64,000 nucleotides of DNA from a methanotrophic endosymbiont of Bathymodiolus puteoserpentis (Logatchev) (GTDB lineage Bacteria; Pseudomonadota; Gammaproteobacteria; Methylococcales; Methylomonadaceae), in contig NZ_FQTQ01000048.1 of the NCBI RefSeq assembly GCF_900128525.1, forward strand, positions 25,019-89,018. The letters run 5' to 3'. Below, one piece after another: positions 9,749 through 18,719 of the stretch. The notes below the pieces were generated by a model, which saw only the letters and a program-made list of their open reading frames with translations, made no database searches and had not been told where the DNA came from. Each line of letters begins with the position of its first letter. The stretch's first letter is position 1. A program made the translations under genes and the position numbers.

Positions 9749-10837
9749 ATGACCGAGCAAGAACTCATTACTTCTGTTATTCGTCCTGAAATAAGAGCTT
9801 TAACGGCTTATAAAGTCGCTGATGCTTCAGGCTTTATTAAATTAGATGCAATGGAAAACCCTTACACATGGCCTGAAGAAATTAAAGTCGAATGGCTCAA
9901 GGCACTGCATGACGCTGAAATTAACCGTTACCCTGACCCTGAAGCAAAATCTTTGTGCCGTATTCTCAAAGAATATAATCAAATTCCAGCAGACAGTGAC
10001 CTTTTATTAGGTAATGGATCGGATGAAATCATTCAGCTATTACTGATGGCATTACCTGCCAATTCGACGGTAATGGCACCAGAGCCTAGCTTTGTCATGT
10101 ACAAGCAAATCGCACAATGTTTAGGGTTAAATTACCAAGGCGTGCCTCTACTCGCAGATAATTTTGAACTGGATTTAGACGCAACTTTAGCAACTATTAA
10201 AAAGCAGCAACCGGAAATTATCTTTCTCGCTTATCCAAACAACCCTACTGGAAATTTATTTGATAACGAAGCCATTGAGCAGATTATTCAACAGAGCAAA
10301 GGCTTAGTTATTATTGATGAGGCTTACGCGCCTTTTACCGATTTTAGTTTTATTCAACAACTAAAAAAATATACTAATTTACTCGTGATGCGTACGGTAT
10401 CTAAACTTGGTTTAGCCGGTTTACGCCTAGGTTTTATTGCTGGTAATCCCGCTATTATTCGTGAACTAAACAAAGTAAGATTACCCTACAATATTAATAT
10501 ACTGACCCAAGTCAGCGTAGAGTTTGCTTTAAAGCACCCAGAGATGTTTGCCGAGCAAACTAACACTATTTGCACTGAACGTGCACGTATGTTTCTCCAG
10601 TTAAGCGTAATAAAAGAAGTCACACCCTGTCCAAGTGCAGCAAATTTTATTCTTTTCCGAACACCTACAGATAGCGCAACAGAAATTTTCCAGCGATTAA
10701 AAGAACAAGGGATTTTAATTAAAAATTTAGCCCCGCAAAAAGGCTTACTAAATGATTGTTTGCGCGTCACCATTGGTAAACCTGAAGAAAATAATGCATT
10801 CATAAAAGCACTAAAAACTGCATTACAAGCCTGCTAA
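9749..10837 (+). CDS. hisC: Histidinol-phosphate aminotransferase HisC
   Basis: PLP-dependent transamination of imidazole-acetol phosphate with glutamate, the seventh step of histidine synthesis. The 362 residues form a fold-type I aminotransferase. NGSDEIIQLLL and AYPNNPTGN mark the cofactor and substrate sites, VIIDEAYAPF has the PLP-pyridine Asp, and Lys219 in RTVSKLGLAGLRLGF is the Schiff-base lysine. It is the last gene of the mla-murA-his run and lies about 110 bp ahead of petA. Confidence 0.96.
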   Translation: MTEQELITSVIRPEIRALTAYKVADASGFIKLDAMENPYTWPEEIKVEWLKALHDAEINRYPDPEAKSLCRILKEYNQIPADSDLLLGNGSDEIIQLLLMALPANSTVMAPEPSFVMYKQIAQCLGLNYQGVPLLADNFELDLDATLATIKKQQPEIIFLAYPNNPTGNLFDNEAIEQIIQQSKGLVIIDEAYAPFTDFSFIQQLKKYTNLLVMRTVSKLGLAGLRLGFIAGNPAIIRELNKVRLPYNINILTQVSVEFALKHPEMFAEQTNTICTERARMFLQLSVIKEVTPCPSAANFILFRTPTDSATEIFQRLKEQGILIKNLAPQKGLLNDCLRVTIGKPEENNAFIKALKTALQAC

Positions 10838-10913
10838 TAATTAAAAGTTTAATAGAATGGGCTTCAAAAGCAAGTGACTCTAAGGTACTATTGAACAAAT
10901 AAAAATGATAAAA

Positions 10914-10925
10914 GTGTGTACACAC
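10914..10925. promoter_or_regulatory. 12-bp palindrome before petA
   Basis: A perfect palindrome, GTGTGTACACAC, ends 4 bp before the GAGGAG ribosome site of petA. It could be an operator or simply part of the leader hairpin; nothing else in the sequence identifies a regulator. Confidence 0.3.
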
Positions 10926-10944
10926 ACAACGAGGAGCGTAATAT

Positions 10945-11541
10945 ATGAGCGATCAAGGCGTCGATAGATCCAAACGCCAATTTCTGACAACAGCTTTAAC
11001 CGTCGTCGGTGCTGTTGGTACAGGTTACATTGCAGTACCTTTTCTGTCACAAATGCAACCTAGCACCAAGGCAAAAGCGGCTGGAGCACCTGTAGAAATT
11101 GATATTAGTAAAATGGAAACTGGACAACTTATCCGTGCTGCATGGCGAGGTAAACCTGTCTGGGTTCTTAACAGAACACCTGAAGTATTAGAAATTCTGG
11201 CAACCGAGACCGATAAGCTAGCAGATCCTAACTCACTAGAATCCAACCAACCTGAATCTAGTAATAATGAATTTCGCTCCATTAAACCTGAAATTTTTAT
11301 TGCTGTTGGTCTGTGTACTCACTTGGGCTGTTCACCAACCTTCCGTCCAGAAATCGCACCGAATGATTTAGGAGAAGACTGGAAAGGCGGCTTCTTTTGC
11401 CCTTGTCATGGCTCTGGCTTCGATCTAGCTGGCCGCGTATTCAGAGGCGTCCCTGCACCGACTAACTTAGATGTGCCACCCCACCACTATCTTTCAGAGA
11501 CACGGATTTTAATTGGTGATGAATCAGGAGCTGATGCATGA
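10945..11541 (+). CDS. petA: Ubiquinol-cytochrome c reductase, Rieske iron-sulfur subunit
   Basis: Carries the high-potential [2Fe-2S] cluster of the cytochrome bc1 complex, moving electrons from ubiquinol to cytochrome c1. Box I is C124-T-H126-L-G-C129 and box II C152-P-C154-H155-G-S, so all four ligands and the disulfide pair are present. The N-terminal signal anchor (about residues 9-36) has SKRQFL, a Tat-like motif with Lys-Arg rather than twin Arg. A strong GAGGAG ribosome site precedes the ATG. It overlaps petB by 4 bp (ATGA). Confidence 0.96.
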   Translation: MSDQGVDRSKRQFLTTALTVVGAVGTGYIAVPFLSQMQPSTKAKAAGAPVEIDISKMETGQLIRAAWRGKPVWVLNRTPEVLEILATETDKLADPNSLESNQPESSNNEFRSIKPEIFIAVGLCTHLGCSPTFRPEIAPNDLGEDWKGGFFCPCHGSGFDLAGRVFRGVPAPTNLDVPPHHYLSETRILIGDESGADA

Positions 11542-12932
11542 AAACTCATCTAGAAAATTGTGGCAATTGGTTTCTTGACCGTTTCCCACTCACTAAACTG
11601 TGGAATGACCACATGGCGCAATATTACGCGCCAAAAAACTTTAACTTCTGGTACTTTTTTGGATCCCTAGCATTACTTGTGTTAGTTAACCAGTTCGTTA
11701 CCGGTATTTTACTGACCATGAACTATAAGCCTGATGCTGGCTTGGCTTTTGATTCTGTCGAATATATTATGCGCGAGGTCCCCTGGGGCTGGCTGGTGCG
11801 CTATATGCACTCCACCGGTGCTTCCGCCTTCTTTCTAGTCGTTTATTTACATATGTTCCGAGGACTTATCTACGGTTCATTCAAGCAACCTAGAGAGCTC
11901 ATTTGGATCTTCGGTATGCTCTTATTTGTTGCCTTAATGGCAGAAGCATTTATGGGCTATTTACTACCTTGGGGACAGATGTCTTACTGGGGCGCGCAGG
12001 TTATTATCTCGCTATTTAGCGCGATTCCTGTTATTGGCGATGACCTATCCTTATGGGTTCGCGGAGATTATGTTATTTCCGATGCAACGTTAAACCGTTT
12101 CTTTGCCTTCCACGTTATTGCTATTCCCATTATTTTACTCATGTTAGTTTTCTTACACATTGTTGCCTTGCATGAAGTGGGCTCCAATAATCCAGATGGC
12201 ATTGAAATCAAAGCATCAAAAGACCCTTGGGGACATCCGGTTGACGGCATTCCCTTTCACCCCTATTACACGGTCAAAGATATAGTCGGGGTTTCTGTCT
12301 TTATCTTCTTTTTTGCTACAGTACTATTCTACATGCCTGAAATGGGTGGCTACTTCCTAGAACATGCCAACTTTATTCCTGCAGATCCATTAGCGACACC
12401 TGAGCATATTGCACCCGTTTGGTATTTCACGCCATTTTATGCAATCTTAAGAGCGATTCCTGATAAGTTTGCTGGAGTTATCGCTATGGGAGGCGCGATT
12501 GTCGTTTTATTCTTATTACCTTGGTTAGATCGTAGTCCCGTTAAATCAATTCGTTACCGCGGCGGTATCTATAAAAAAGCACTTTTAATGTTTGTTATTA
12601 GCTTTTTAGGTTTAGGCTATTTAGGTATGCAAGCACCTACAGCAGGCGCAACTATCATGGCACGTATTTTTACGGCTATGTACTTTGGTTTCTTTTTACT
12701 AATGCCTATTTATACGCGCTGGGAAAAAACCAAACCTGTACCGAAACAATTAACAGAACAACCGACAATCGAAGACCGCATTCCTGGCTGGAAAGCAACT
12801 TTTTGTGAAATGGTTAAAGAAGTTCCGATCGAAAAGGATGGGACAACTGTTATGCGTAAACGACCTGACACATCAGGCATTATTAATGTGTTGATGCGTA
12901 CTGCTAAAAACCTAAAAGCGAGTTTAGACTAA
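11538..12932 (+). CDS. petB: Ubiquinol-cytochrome c reductase, cytochrome b subunit
   Basis: Membrane core of the bc1 complex, binding two b hemes and the quinol-oxidising (Qo) and quinone-reducing sites. The 464-residue protein is polytopic. Paired heme histidines lie in RYMHSTGA and VYLHMFRG (helix B) and FFAFHVI and VFLHIVAL (helix D). The Qo-site motif reads PVWY rather than PEWY, a variant I recall being described in beta/gammaproteobacteria. About 70 residues beyond the last helix form a hydrophilic tail. The stop shares one base with the petC start, so the subunits are tightly coupled. Confidence 0.97.
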   Translation: MKTHLENCGNWFLDRFPLTKLWNDHMAQYYAPKNFNFWYFFGSLALLVLVNQFVTGILLTMNYKPDAGLAFDSVEYIMREVPWGWLVRYMHSTGASAFFLVVYLHMFRGLIYGSFKQPRELIWIFGMLLFVALMAEAFMGYLLPWGQMSYWGAQVIISLFSAIPVIGDDLSLWVRGDYVISDATLNRFFAFHVIAIPIILLMLVFLHIVALHEVGSNNPDGIEIKASKDPWGHPVDGIPFHPYYTVKDIVGVSVFIFFFATVLFYMPEMGGYFLEHANFIPADPLATPEHIAPVWYFTPFYAILRAIPDKFAGVIAMGGAIVVLFLLPWLDRSPVKSIRYRGGIYKKALLMFVISFLGLGYLGMQAPTAGATIMARIFTAMYFGFFLLMPIYTRWEKTKPVPKQLTEQPTIEDRIPGWKATFCEMVKEVPIEKDGTTVMRKRPDTSGIINVLMRTAKNLKASLD

Positions 12933-13654
12933 TGAAAAAATTACTCCAAATCTGTCTATTACTCTTGGTTCCTCTTGGTGCTTTTGCTTCAGCAGGAATA
13001 GAGCTAGAAGATGCTGATATTGACTTAACTGACCACCAATCATTAGAAAATGGCGCACACCTATATGTGCAATATTGCTTAGGTTGTCATTCGACGAAAT
13101 ATATTCGTTACCTCAATCTAGCCGATGATTTCAATATTGATCAACAAGAAATTTTAAAGAAAGTGGCACCCGAAGGCGCTGGCATTTATGACAAAATGCT
13201 CACTGCAATGAATGGCCATGATGCTAAAAAGTGGTTTGGTACTACACCGCCTGATTTATCGCTTATTGCTCGCTCAAGAGGTGAAGATTGGTTAGTTAGC
13301 TATTTAAAAGGTTTTTACCAAGATACTAGCAAACAAAGAGGCGTAAATAACACTGTTTTCCCTGATGTTGCTATGCCTAATCCACTTTGGCAGCTTCAAG
13401 GCGTACAAAAAGCGATCATTAAAACCATTGATGGTCGTGAAGTCATTACTGGTCTCGTCATTACAGAGCCCGGCACTATGACAGCCAAGCAATTTGATAA
13501 AGCAGTTAATGATATTGTTGCTTTCCTTGTGTATGCTGGCGAGCCCGCACAAGTACAGCGACGAAGCATGGGTAAATATGTTTTATTATTTATCTTAATG
13601 TTTGGTGTCATTGCCTATTTATTGAAAAAAGAATACTGGAAGGACGTACACTAA
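12932..13654 (+). CDS. petC: Ubiquinol-cytochrome c reductase, cytochrome c1 subunit
   Basis: Periplasmic heme c subunit of the bc1 complex, handing electrons to soluble cytochrome c. A signal peptide (MKKLLQICLLLLVPLGAFAS) precedes the heme motif C49-L-G-C52-H53. A methionine in DVAMPNPLWQ is the likely axial ligand, and a single C-terminal helix (about 215-234) anchors it in the membrane. 240 residues is normal. It ends the petABC operon and is followed within 25 bp by a strong terminator, so sspA, which follows petABC in many gammaproteobacteria, is not here. Confidence 0.96.
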   Translation: MKKLLQICLLLLVPLGAFASAGIELEDADIDLTDHQSLENGAHLYVQYCLGCHSTKYIRYLNLADDFNIDQQEILKKVAPEGAGIYDKMLTAMNGHDAKKWFGTTPPDLSLIARSRGEDWLVSYLKGFYQDTSKQRGVNNTVFPDVAMPNPLWQLQGVQKAIIKTIDGREVITGLVITEPGTMTAKQFDKAVNDIVAFLVYAGEPAQVQRRSMGKYVLLFILMFGVIAYLLKKEYWKDVH

Positions 13655-13675
13655 CCCGCCTCCTTTTGCAGATAC

Positions 13676-13713
13676 AAAAAAAGCGCTACTTCTTACGAAC
13701 TAGCGCTTTTTTT
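13676..13713 (+). terminator. Rho-independent terminator of petABC
   Basis: Inverted repeat AAAAAAAGCGCTA ... TAGCGCTTTTTTT with an inner TTC/GAA extension around a short loop and a run of seven T. The A-run on the other side would let it work in both directions. It lies about 20 bp after the petC stop. Confidence 0.9.
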
Positions 13714-13745
13714 ATCTCCACTATTAATAAAATAAATAGCTTATT

Positions 13746-14072
13746 ATGAAAAAATACCTACTGATTAGCCTATTAACCTGCCTATTATTCATTCCAACGC
13801 TGCATGCGAAAACTCCCGCCATAGCAGATAAAGCACGTTACGATCCAATGTTTGTCCCCATCGACATATTGTTATTTCGCCCGCTCAGTTTAGCAACGAC
13901 AATCGCAGGTTCTGCACTCTTTATCGCAGTGTCACCCTTTACAGCATTAAGCTCCATTGCGCCACCACATGATGCTTTTGAGCGTGTTGGTGATATATTT
14001 GTAGTTTTACCCGCTACCTATACATTTATGCGCCCTATTGGTGATAAACGCTTTACACGCAATTATGATTGA
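13746..14072 (+). CDS. Small secreted protein of unknown function
   Basis: A 108-residue protein with a clear cleavable signal peptide (MKKYLLISLLTCLLFIPTLHA, cut before KTPA). The mature part contains a hydrophobic stretch (about 45-70, LSLATTIAGSALFIAVSPFTAL) and the end YTFMRPIGDKRF. It resembles short hypothetical proteins of methanotroph-type gammaproteobacteria, sometimes labelled transporters without good reason. The hydrophobic stretch could be a membrane anchor. It has its own transcription unit after the petABC terminator. No function is assigned. Confidence 0.7.
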   Translation: MKKYLLISLLTCLLFIPTLHAKTPAIADKARYDPMFVPIDILLFRPLSLATTIAGSALFIAVSPFTALSSIAPPHDAFERVGDIFVVLPATYTFMRPIGDKRFTRNYD

Positions 14073-14263
14073 ATGCAGAGCCATAAAATACGCTTGCAAA
14101 GCCCCTAGGACAGTTTGTACGCCACTTAACGAACCGAGAGATAAGCCAGCTTGATATTTATACTCTTTTAAGGTGTATTAACTTTTACGTTACCTAGACT
14201 CTGAAACCTAGCTAACATTAACTCAATGATATACTATAAAAAATAGCAATAAATAGTGACACG

Positions 14264-16612
14264 GTGGCACAAATGTTCAAAACCCTATTAATCTCAGTAC
14301 CTCTCTTAGGGAGCATGATGACGATAAATGCAACAGAACTTGATGTCACTTTAGCCGCTGCGCTGGTCAAAAAAGGAACTAATTTTCACCCTCGAACCAG
14401 CCACCTTACCGCAGACGGCCGACCGCAATACACTAACCGCCTGATTTTAGAAGATTCACCTTATTTGCTCCAACATGCTAATAACCCTGTTAACTGGTAT
14501 GCATGGGGGGCAGAAGCCTTTGCGGCAGCCAAACGTGAACATAAACCTATTTTTTTATCGATTGGTTATTCCACTTGTCACTGGTGCCATGTTATGGAGC
14601 ATGAGAGCTTTGATAATATCGCTGTGGCTAAATTAATGAACCAATACTTTATTAATATCAAAGTAGATCGTGAACAACGCCCTGATATTGATGAGACTTA
14701 TATGACTGCCGTTAGTTTAATGACAGGCCGTGGTGGTTGGCCTATGTCGAGTTTTATTACTCCAGAAGGCAAAACATTTTGGGGTGGAACCTATATTCCT
14801 CCCGAACAATTTAAGCAATTACTGATAGATGTTCACGGTGTATGGCAAAACCAACACGATAAAGTTGAACAGCAAGCAGAGCAAGTTGCAGCTGCTGTCG
14901 CCAAGGTAAATAAAGCTAAAAATAAAAGTGCTCAGATCAATGCTTTGCTAATCAAGCAAGCAACGCAAGTAATATTAACGAACTTTGACCCTATTCATGG
15001 TGGCTTTTCACCCGCACCGAAATTTCCCAATGAATCAGAATTATTTTTATTATTAGACCAAACGAAACGCACAGGCAATAAAACATTATTACATGCCGTA
15101 GAGGTTACTCTAAATGCAATGGCACAAGGGGGTATTTATGATCAAGTAGGCGGTGGTTTTCACCGGTATTCCACTGATAATCAATGGTTAGTGCCACACT
15201 TTGAAAAGATGCTCTACAACCAAGCTCACCTGTCCAGAGTTTATTTACAAGCCTATGAATTAACCCAAAATCCATTTTATGCACGCATAGCTCGGCAAAC
15301 ATTAGATTATGTCCTACGAGAAATGACCGCCGAGAAAGGCGGTTTTTATTCTGCTAGCGATGCAGATAGTGACGGAAAAGAAGGTAGTTTTTATATCTGG
15401 ACACCGACAGAAATTAAAACCACTTTAACGCCTGATGATGCAAGTTTAGCCATCTCTTTATTTGGTGTAACAAAAACAGGCAATTTTGAAGGTAAAAATA
15501 TTCTTTATTTACCACAAAGTTTAGCTACTTATGCTGACAATCATCAACTAGAAACAGCTGACTTGCTCAATAAAATAGATGCTATTTTAGACACATTACG
15601 TAAGGCACGAGCACAACGTGTTCCACCTTTTCGAGATGATAAAATTATCACAGCATGGAATGGCATGATGATAAGTAGCTTAGTGGAAGCGAGCCAGCTA
15701 TTAAATGAGCCTCGTTACCTAAATGCTGCCAAGAAAAATGCTAATTTTCTCTGGCAAAGCAATCGTACTAGAGATGACAACTTATGGCGAGTACATTTAG
15801 AGGGTAACTCATCAATAAAGGCTGTCCAAGAAGATTATGCTTATCTTGCAGAAGGTTTAATTGCTTTATATGATGCAACCCAAAATTCACTCTATTTAAG
15901 CCGTGCAGAGGCCTTAACAAACACAATGATCACTCAATTTTGGGATAATGATGATGGTGGTTTTTTTATGGGCGCACCGAGTACTCTTTCCACCATGGCA
16001 AGATCAAAACAAAGTTCTGACGGCGCTATTCCTTCAGGCAATTCTGTCGCGCTTAATGTCTTGGCAATGCTAAGCCGGCGTAAGGCTAGTCTTGACTACG
16101 AAACTAAAGCTAAACAAACGCTATCCACCTTTTCTGAGCAAATCACAGCCTATCCTAGCGCTTATAGTTATATGTTATTAGGTGCCAATAAAGTATTAGC
16201 GGGTGAAACCAGCACCCAACAATATGCAGCAAAAGGAGCTGTCTCTATTCATGCCCGCATTGAAACTAAAGGCCAGCAAGACAAGCTTGTGTTAGCTATT
16301 AAAATACATGATGGCTGGCATATTAATGCGAATAATCCCTTAGATAAAGAGTTAGTCCCAACTACGTTGAAGCTTACTGATACTAATACCTCGCAACTGC
16401 AACCGATAATTTATCCCAAGGCAATAGAAAAAAAGCTGGGCTTTAGTCAACAACCGTTAGCTTTGTATGAAGGAGATATTGAAATAACAGCACCGATTAC
16501 AAAAATAGCGGGTAGCAAAAAAAACATACTACCTGTTGAATTAAGTCTGCAAGCGTGTAACCATCTGGTCTGTTTAGCACCTGAAGTGATCACTTTTAAG
16601 CTAATGAAATAA
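14264..16612 (+). CDS. Periplasmic DUF255 (thioredoxin-like/glycosidase-like) protein with DsbD-N-like tail
   Basis: Family known as YyaL / spermatogenesis-associated protein 20: an N-terminal thioredoxin fold followed by an alpha/alpha-barrel domain. The signature [17 protein letters not shown] (about 65-81) and the C105-H-W-C108-H pair ([15 protein letters not shown]) are present. Unlike the usual cytoplasmic form of about 680 residues, this 782-residue protein begins with a signal peptide and ends with an extra domain of about 120 residues. That domain contains [20 protein letters not shown] and C765-NHLV-C770-LAPE, resembling the N-terminal domain of DsbD. I infer a periplasmic thiol-redox role. 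The frame opens at a GTG; the ATG at 14273 gives a better signal peptide. The gene is monocistronic. Confidence 0.85.
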   Translation: MAQMFKTLLISVPLLGSMMTINATELDVTLAAALVKKGTNFHPRTSHLTADGRPQYTNRLILEDSPYLLQHANNPVNWYAWGAEAFAAAKREHKPIFLSIGYSTCHWCHVMEHESFDNIAVAKLMNQYFINIKVDREQRPDIDETYMTAVSLMTGRGGWPMSSFITPEGKTFWGGTYIPPEQFKQLLIDVHGVWQNQHDKVEQQAEQVAAAVAKVNKAKNKSAQINALLIKQATQVILTNFDPIHGGFSPAPKFPNESELFLLLDQTKRTGNKTLLHAVEVTLNAMAQGGIYDQVGGGFHRYSTDNQWLVPHFEKMLYNQAHLSRVYLQAYELTQNPFYARIARQTLDYVLREMTAEKGGFYSASDADSDGKEGSFYIWTPTEIKTTLTPDDASLAISLFGVTKTGNFEGKNILYLPQSLATYADNHQLETADLLNKIDAILDTLRKARAQRVPPFRDDKIITAWNGMMISSLVEASQLLNEPRYLNAAKKNANFLWQSNRTRDDNLWRVHLEGNSSIKAVQEDYAYLAEGLIALYDATQNSLYLSRAEALTNTMITQFWDNDDGGFFMGAPSTLSTMARSKQSSDGAIPSGNSVALNVLAMLSRRKASLDYETKAKQTLSTFSEQITAYPSAYSYMLLGANKVLAGETSTQQYAAKGAVSIHARIETKGQQDKLVLAIKIHDGWHINANNPLDKELVPTTLKLTDTNTSQLQPIIYPKAIEKKLGFSQQPLALYEGDIEITAPITKIAGSKKNILPVELSLQACNHLVCLAPEVITFKLMK

Positions 16613-16666
16613 ATTTTACAATTCAACCTACTAATAAGGGACATTGAAAACATATAGCAGAAAGTT

Positions 16667-16724
16667 TGTGGGAGGGACTTTTATCCGCGCCTTTATATAA
16701 GTCGTAAGAAAAGGCTCCACTCAC
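16667..16724. repeat. Degenerate dispersed palindrome
   Basis: Begins GTGGGAGGGACTTTTATCC and contains TTTATATAAGTCG, the same plan as the better-preserved palindromes at 26447-26502 and 44494-44546, but the right arm has drifted. Placed downstream of the DUF255 gene it may still form a weak hairpin. Confidence 0.6.
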
Positions 16725-16730
16725 TGAAAG

Positions 16731-16830
16731 TCTTACACTAATACAGTTTGTGACACTGTAGAACTAAACTCAGTCACCTCGCCAATGGTATAAAACTGCT
16801 GATGAAAGCTATCATCAAGTTCGACATAGC
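16731..16830 (-). pseudogene. Displaced duplicate of the selD 3' end
   Basis: These 100 bp align without gaps to 19801-19900, the last 32-33 codons of the intact selD fusion, with 7 mismatches by eye (93%). The frame is intact to the same TAA stop and the changes are mostly silent or mild: it reads YVELDDSFHQQFYTIGEVTE and then a tail one residue different from SelD. Upstream of codon 1 of this fragment the match stops abruptly at 16830. It is a 3' gene remnant in direct orientation relative to the intact gene. Confidence 0.9.
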
Positions 16831-17088
16831 TAAATACTCTGCTCTAATGGGCATGTAAGATGAGGTATTTAAACAAACAAACTTCGAACGAACACTTTTG
16901 AGGGTTCTTCCACAGTCCTCTTAGTTTATGCTCCGAATGCCATTCTAAGCAATTTGGCTTATTAGAGAACGTTGGATAAGGTCTTTCGTCGTAGGCCGGA
17001 AAAGACGAAGCCACCTTCCGGCAATAACCATCTTTAACTTAAGTTCTCTCATGCCGAATGACTCACCCCGTAATCTATATGATGTCGT

Positions 17089-17835
17089 CTATTCCAGCGC
17101 CTGAATCAATTCAGACAGCTCTTGTTCGGCTAGTTTACGCCACTGCCCCACGGATAGGCCGTTTAAGTTGATACGCATGATTCGAACGCGTTCAAGTTTT
17201 TCCACAGAGTAGTGATAGTGTTTACACATACGCCGAATCTGTCGGTTAAGCCCCTGAACCAGAGTGATTCTGAAAACAGTTTCAGATTCTTTAACAACTT
17301 TACATTCTTTTGTGACGATACCGAACATGGGAACTCCACCGCTAATACCGGCAATAAAGTCGTCGGTTATTTCTTTATCCACGGTAACTAGGTATTCCTT
17401 TTCATGATGGTTGTTAGCACCCAGAATTTTATCTACCAGATCGCATTTATTGGTTAGAAATATCAACCCTTGCGAATCTTTGTCTAGTCTCCCCACAGGA
17501 TATATTCTGGAATCGTGGCCAACGAAATCAACTATATTGCGTTTATCCGTTTTAGCGGCGGTACACACAACGCCAACGGGTTTATTCAACGCTATAAAAA
17601 TCACCTTGTCAGTGGCTAGTGGTTCAATAGCCCGACCATTTACGGTGACCATATCACCGGAAGATACTTTATCGCCCAGCATTGCCAGTTTGCCACCAAT
17701 GAAGACAACACCCTTTTTGACATAGATATCTGCTGCCCTTCGAGAGCAGATACCACTTTCACAGATATATTTATTGATACGCATTAGTGAGACAGAAGAA
17801 TCTTTTTTCTCGGTAGGATTTGAAGAGGCGAACAT
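17089..17835 (-). CDS. rluF: 23S rRNA pseudouridine synthase RluF
   Basis: RsuA/RluB-type enzyme; E. coli RluF converts U2604 of 23S rRNA to pseudouridine. An N-terminal S4 RNA-binding domain ([18 protein letters not shown]) leads to the catalytic domain. [11 protein letters not shown], the active-site Asp in [18 protein letters not shown] and the C-terminal [16 protein letters not shown] all closely match E. coli RluF; the enterobacterial basic C-terminal tail is absent. The frame stays open up to an ATG at 17898, but those extra residues look spurious. Starts at 17835 or 17784 fit the homologue better, and no clear ribosome site decides. It lies in the repeat-rich segment flanked by selD-end copies. 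Confidence 0.9.
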   Translation of the reverse strand: MFASSNPTEKKDSSVSLMRINKYICESGICSRRAADIYVKKGVVFIGGKLAMLGDKVSSGDMVTVNGRAIEPLATDKVIFIALNKPVGVVCTAAKTDKRNIVDFVGHDSRIYPVGRLDKDSQGLIFLTNKCDLVDKILGANNHHEKEYLVTVDKEITDDFIAGISGGVPMFGIVTKECKVVKESETVFRITLVQGLNRQIRRMCKHYHYSVEKLERVRIMRINLNGLSVGQWRKLAEQELSELIQALE

Positions 17836-17913
17836 TACACCCATGCTGACAGCAGCGTTGGGTTCTATTAGAACTGGGTCCGATCGACACTCTATCAATC
17901 AACCGTAACCAAA

Positions 17914-18185
17914 GGGGTCAGACTCTAATACCGCTTACTTAAGGGCATATTAATCAATAAATTCAATAAGATACAAATAAAAAGGAAATCTTGAAATTTT
18001 CTTGAAAGGCACTAAAATCAACATTTTACAATTAACCTAATGAAATAATAACGGGCTTACTCGCTGTAAGTTGTTGACTATTTATTCCATATCAAAATAA
18101 ATTAATTATTACTCGCCATTTGATGGTCGCAAATCATTGATTATTAATGGATTTTACTTAAGTAAGCAGTATTAGAGTCTGCCCC
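17914..18185. repeat. MITE-like unit, copy 1
   Basis: About 270 bp, very AT-rich, with terminal inverted repeats: the left end reads GGGGTCAGACTCTAATACC then GCTTACTTAA; the right end is its near-perfect complement, finishing GCAGTATTAGAGTCTGCCCC. No coding capacity. GGGGTCAGACTC ends recall repeats associated with REP/Y1-transposase elements; no transposase is present here. Confidence 0.75.
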
Positions 18186-18189
18186 TAAC

Positions 18190-18450
18190 GTTGCTTGATT
18201 AAGGGTATATTAATCAACAAATTCAACAAGATACAAATAAAAAGGCAATCTTGAAAGGCCTAAAACCAACATTTTACAATTAACCTAATGAAATAATAAC
18301 GGGTTTACTCGCTGTAAGTTGTTGACTATTTATTCCATATCAAAATAAATAAATTAATTATTACTCGCCATTTTATAGTCTCAGACCATTGATTATTAAT
18401 GGATTTTCCTTAAGTAAGCAGTATTAGAGTTAGAGTCAGAGTCAGACTCG
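18190..18450. repeat. MITE-like unit, copy 2
   Basis: Direct tandem copy of the unit to its left. Long blocks are identical, e.g. the shared segments AACCTAATGAAATAATAACG and TGTTGACTATTTATTCCATA. It differs by a short deletion near its start and by small insertions. Its right end has degenerated into a short GAGTTAGAGTCAGAGTCAGA microrepeat. Confidence 0.75.
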
Positions 18451-18549
18451 ATTGATATTGCCTTTTTTCTTAAATAGTTCGGAACGCCTATCTCCACCGC
18501 GCAATTTTGGCTCAACTTGCCTAACTCGTAAGCCGTATACGTAGGCTGG

Positions 18550-18714
18550 AATAGCGTAGCGTTTTCCGGCATACAAATAGAGAGTGCACTTAGGAATGCA
18601 CATAAATAAAACCAAAAACTTTAGATTATGAAGCACTGCCAGTCCTCAAAGGACTGGCAGTGCTTGCGGATATTATTGAATTTAATCTACCATAGCGGAA
18701 AACGCTACGCTATT
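18550..18714. repeat. 165-bp element with 19-bp perfect inverted ends and a central hairpin
   Basis: The ends are perfect inverted repeats: AATAGCGTAGCGTTTTCCG on the left and its exact complement at 18696-18714. Inside, 18631-18665 forms a perfect 16-bp stem (AAGCACTGCCAGTCCT) with a 3-base loop. The right end stops 5 bp short of the transglutaminase stop codon, so the structure could also end or stabilise that transcript. It looks like a small non-autonomous mobile repeat. Confidence 0.75.
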
Positions 18715-18719
18715 TCACC

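Larger units (their letters stand above)
16613..17088. other. Gene-free repeat region left of rluF
   Basis: Contains, from the left, a decayed dispersed palindrome (16667-16724), a displaced copy of the selD 3' end (16731-16830) and about 250 bp with no gene. In the last part there is only a weak hairpin with GCCGGAA / TTCCGGC arms near 16990-17025. It is the left margin of a repeat-rich segment. Confidence 0.6.
17899..18719. other. Gene-free stretch made of repeats
   Basis: About 820 bp between rluF and the transglutaminase gene. It holds two tandem MITE-like units (17914-18185 and 18190-18450) and a separate inverted-repeat element (18550-18714). A 64-codon frame at 18442-18636 on the minus strand lies mostly inside these repeats and is not accepted as a gene. 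Confidence 0.75.

Noticed and set aside
16731..16830. A second functional selD
   Set aside because: Only the last 32-33 codons are present; no start or catalytic part.
17914..18450. Possible CRISPR array
   Set aside because: Only two long units (about 265 bp), without short regular repeats, variable spacers or cas genes.
18442..18636. 64-codon leftward frame in the repeats
   Set aside because: Mostly contained in repeat DNA, with no ribosome site; its sequence follows from the repeat arms.
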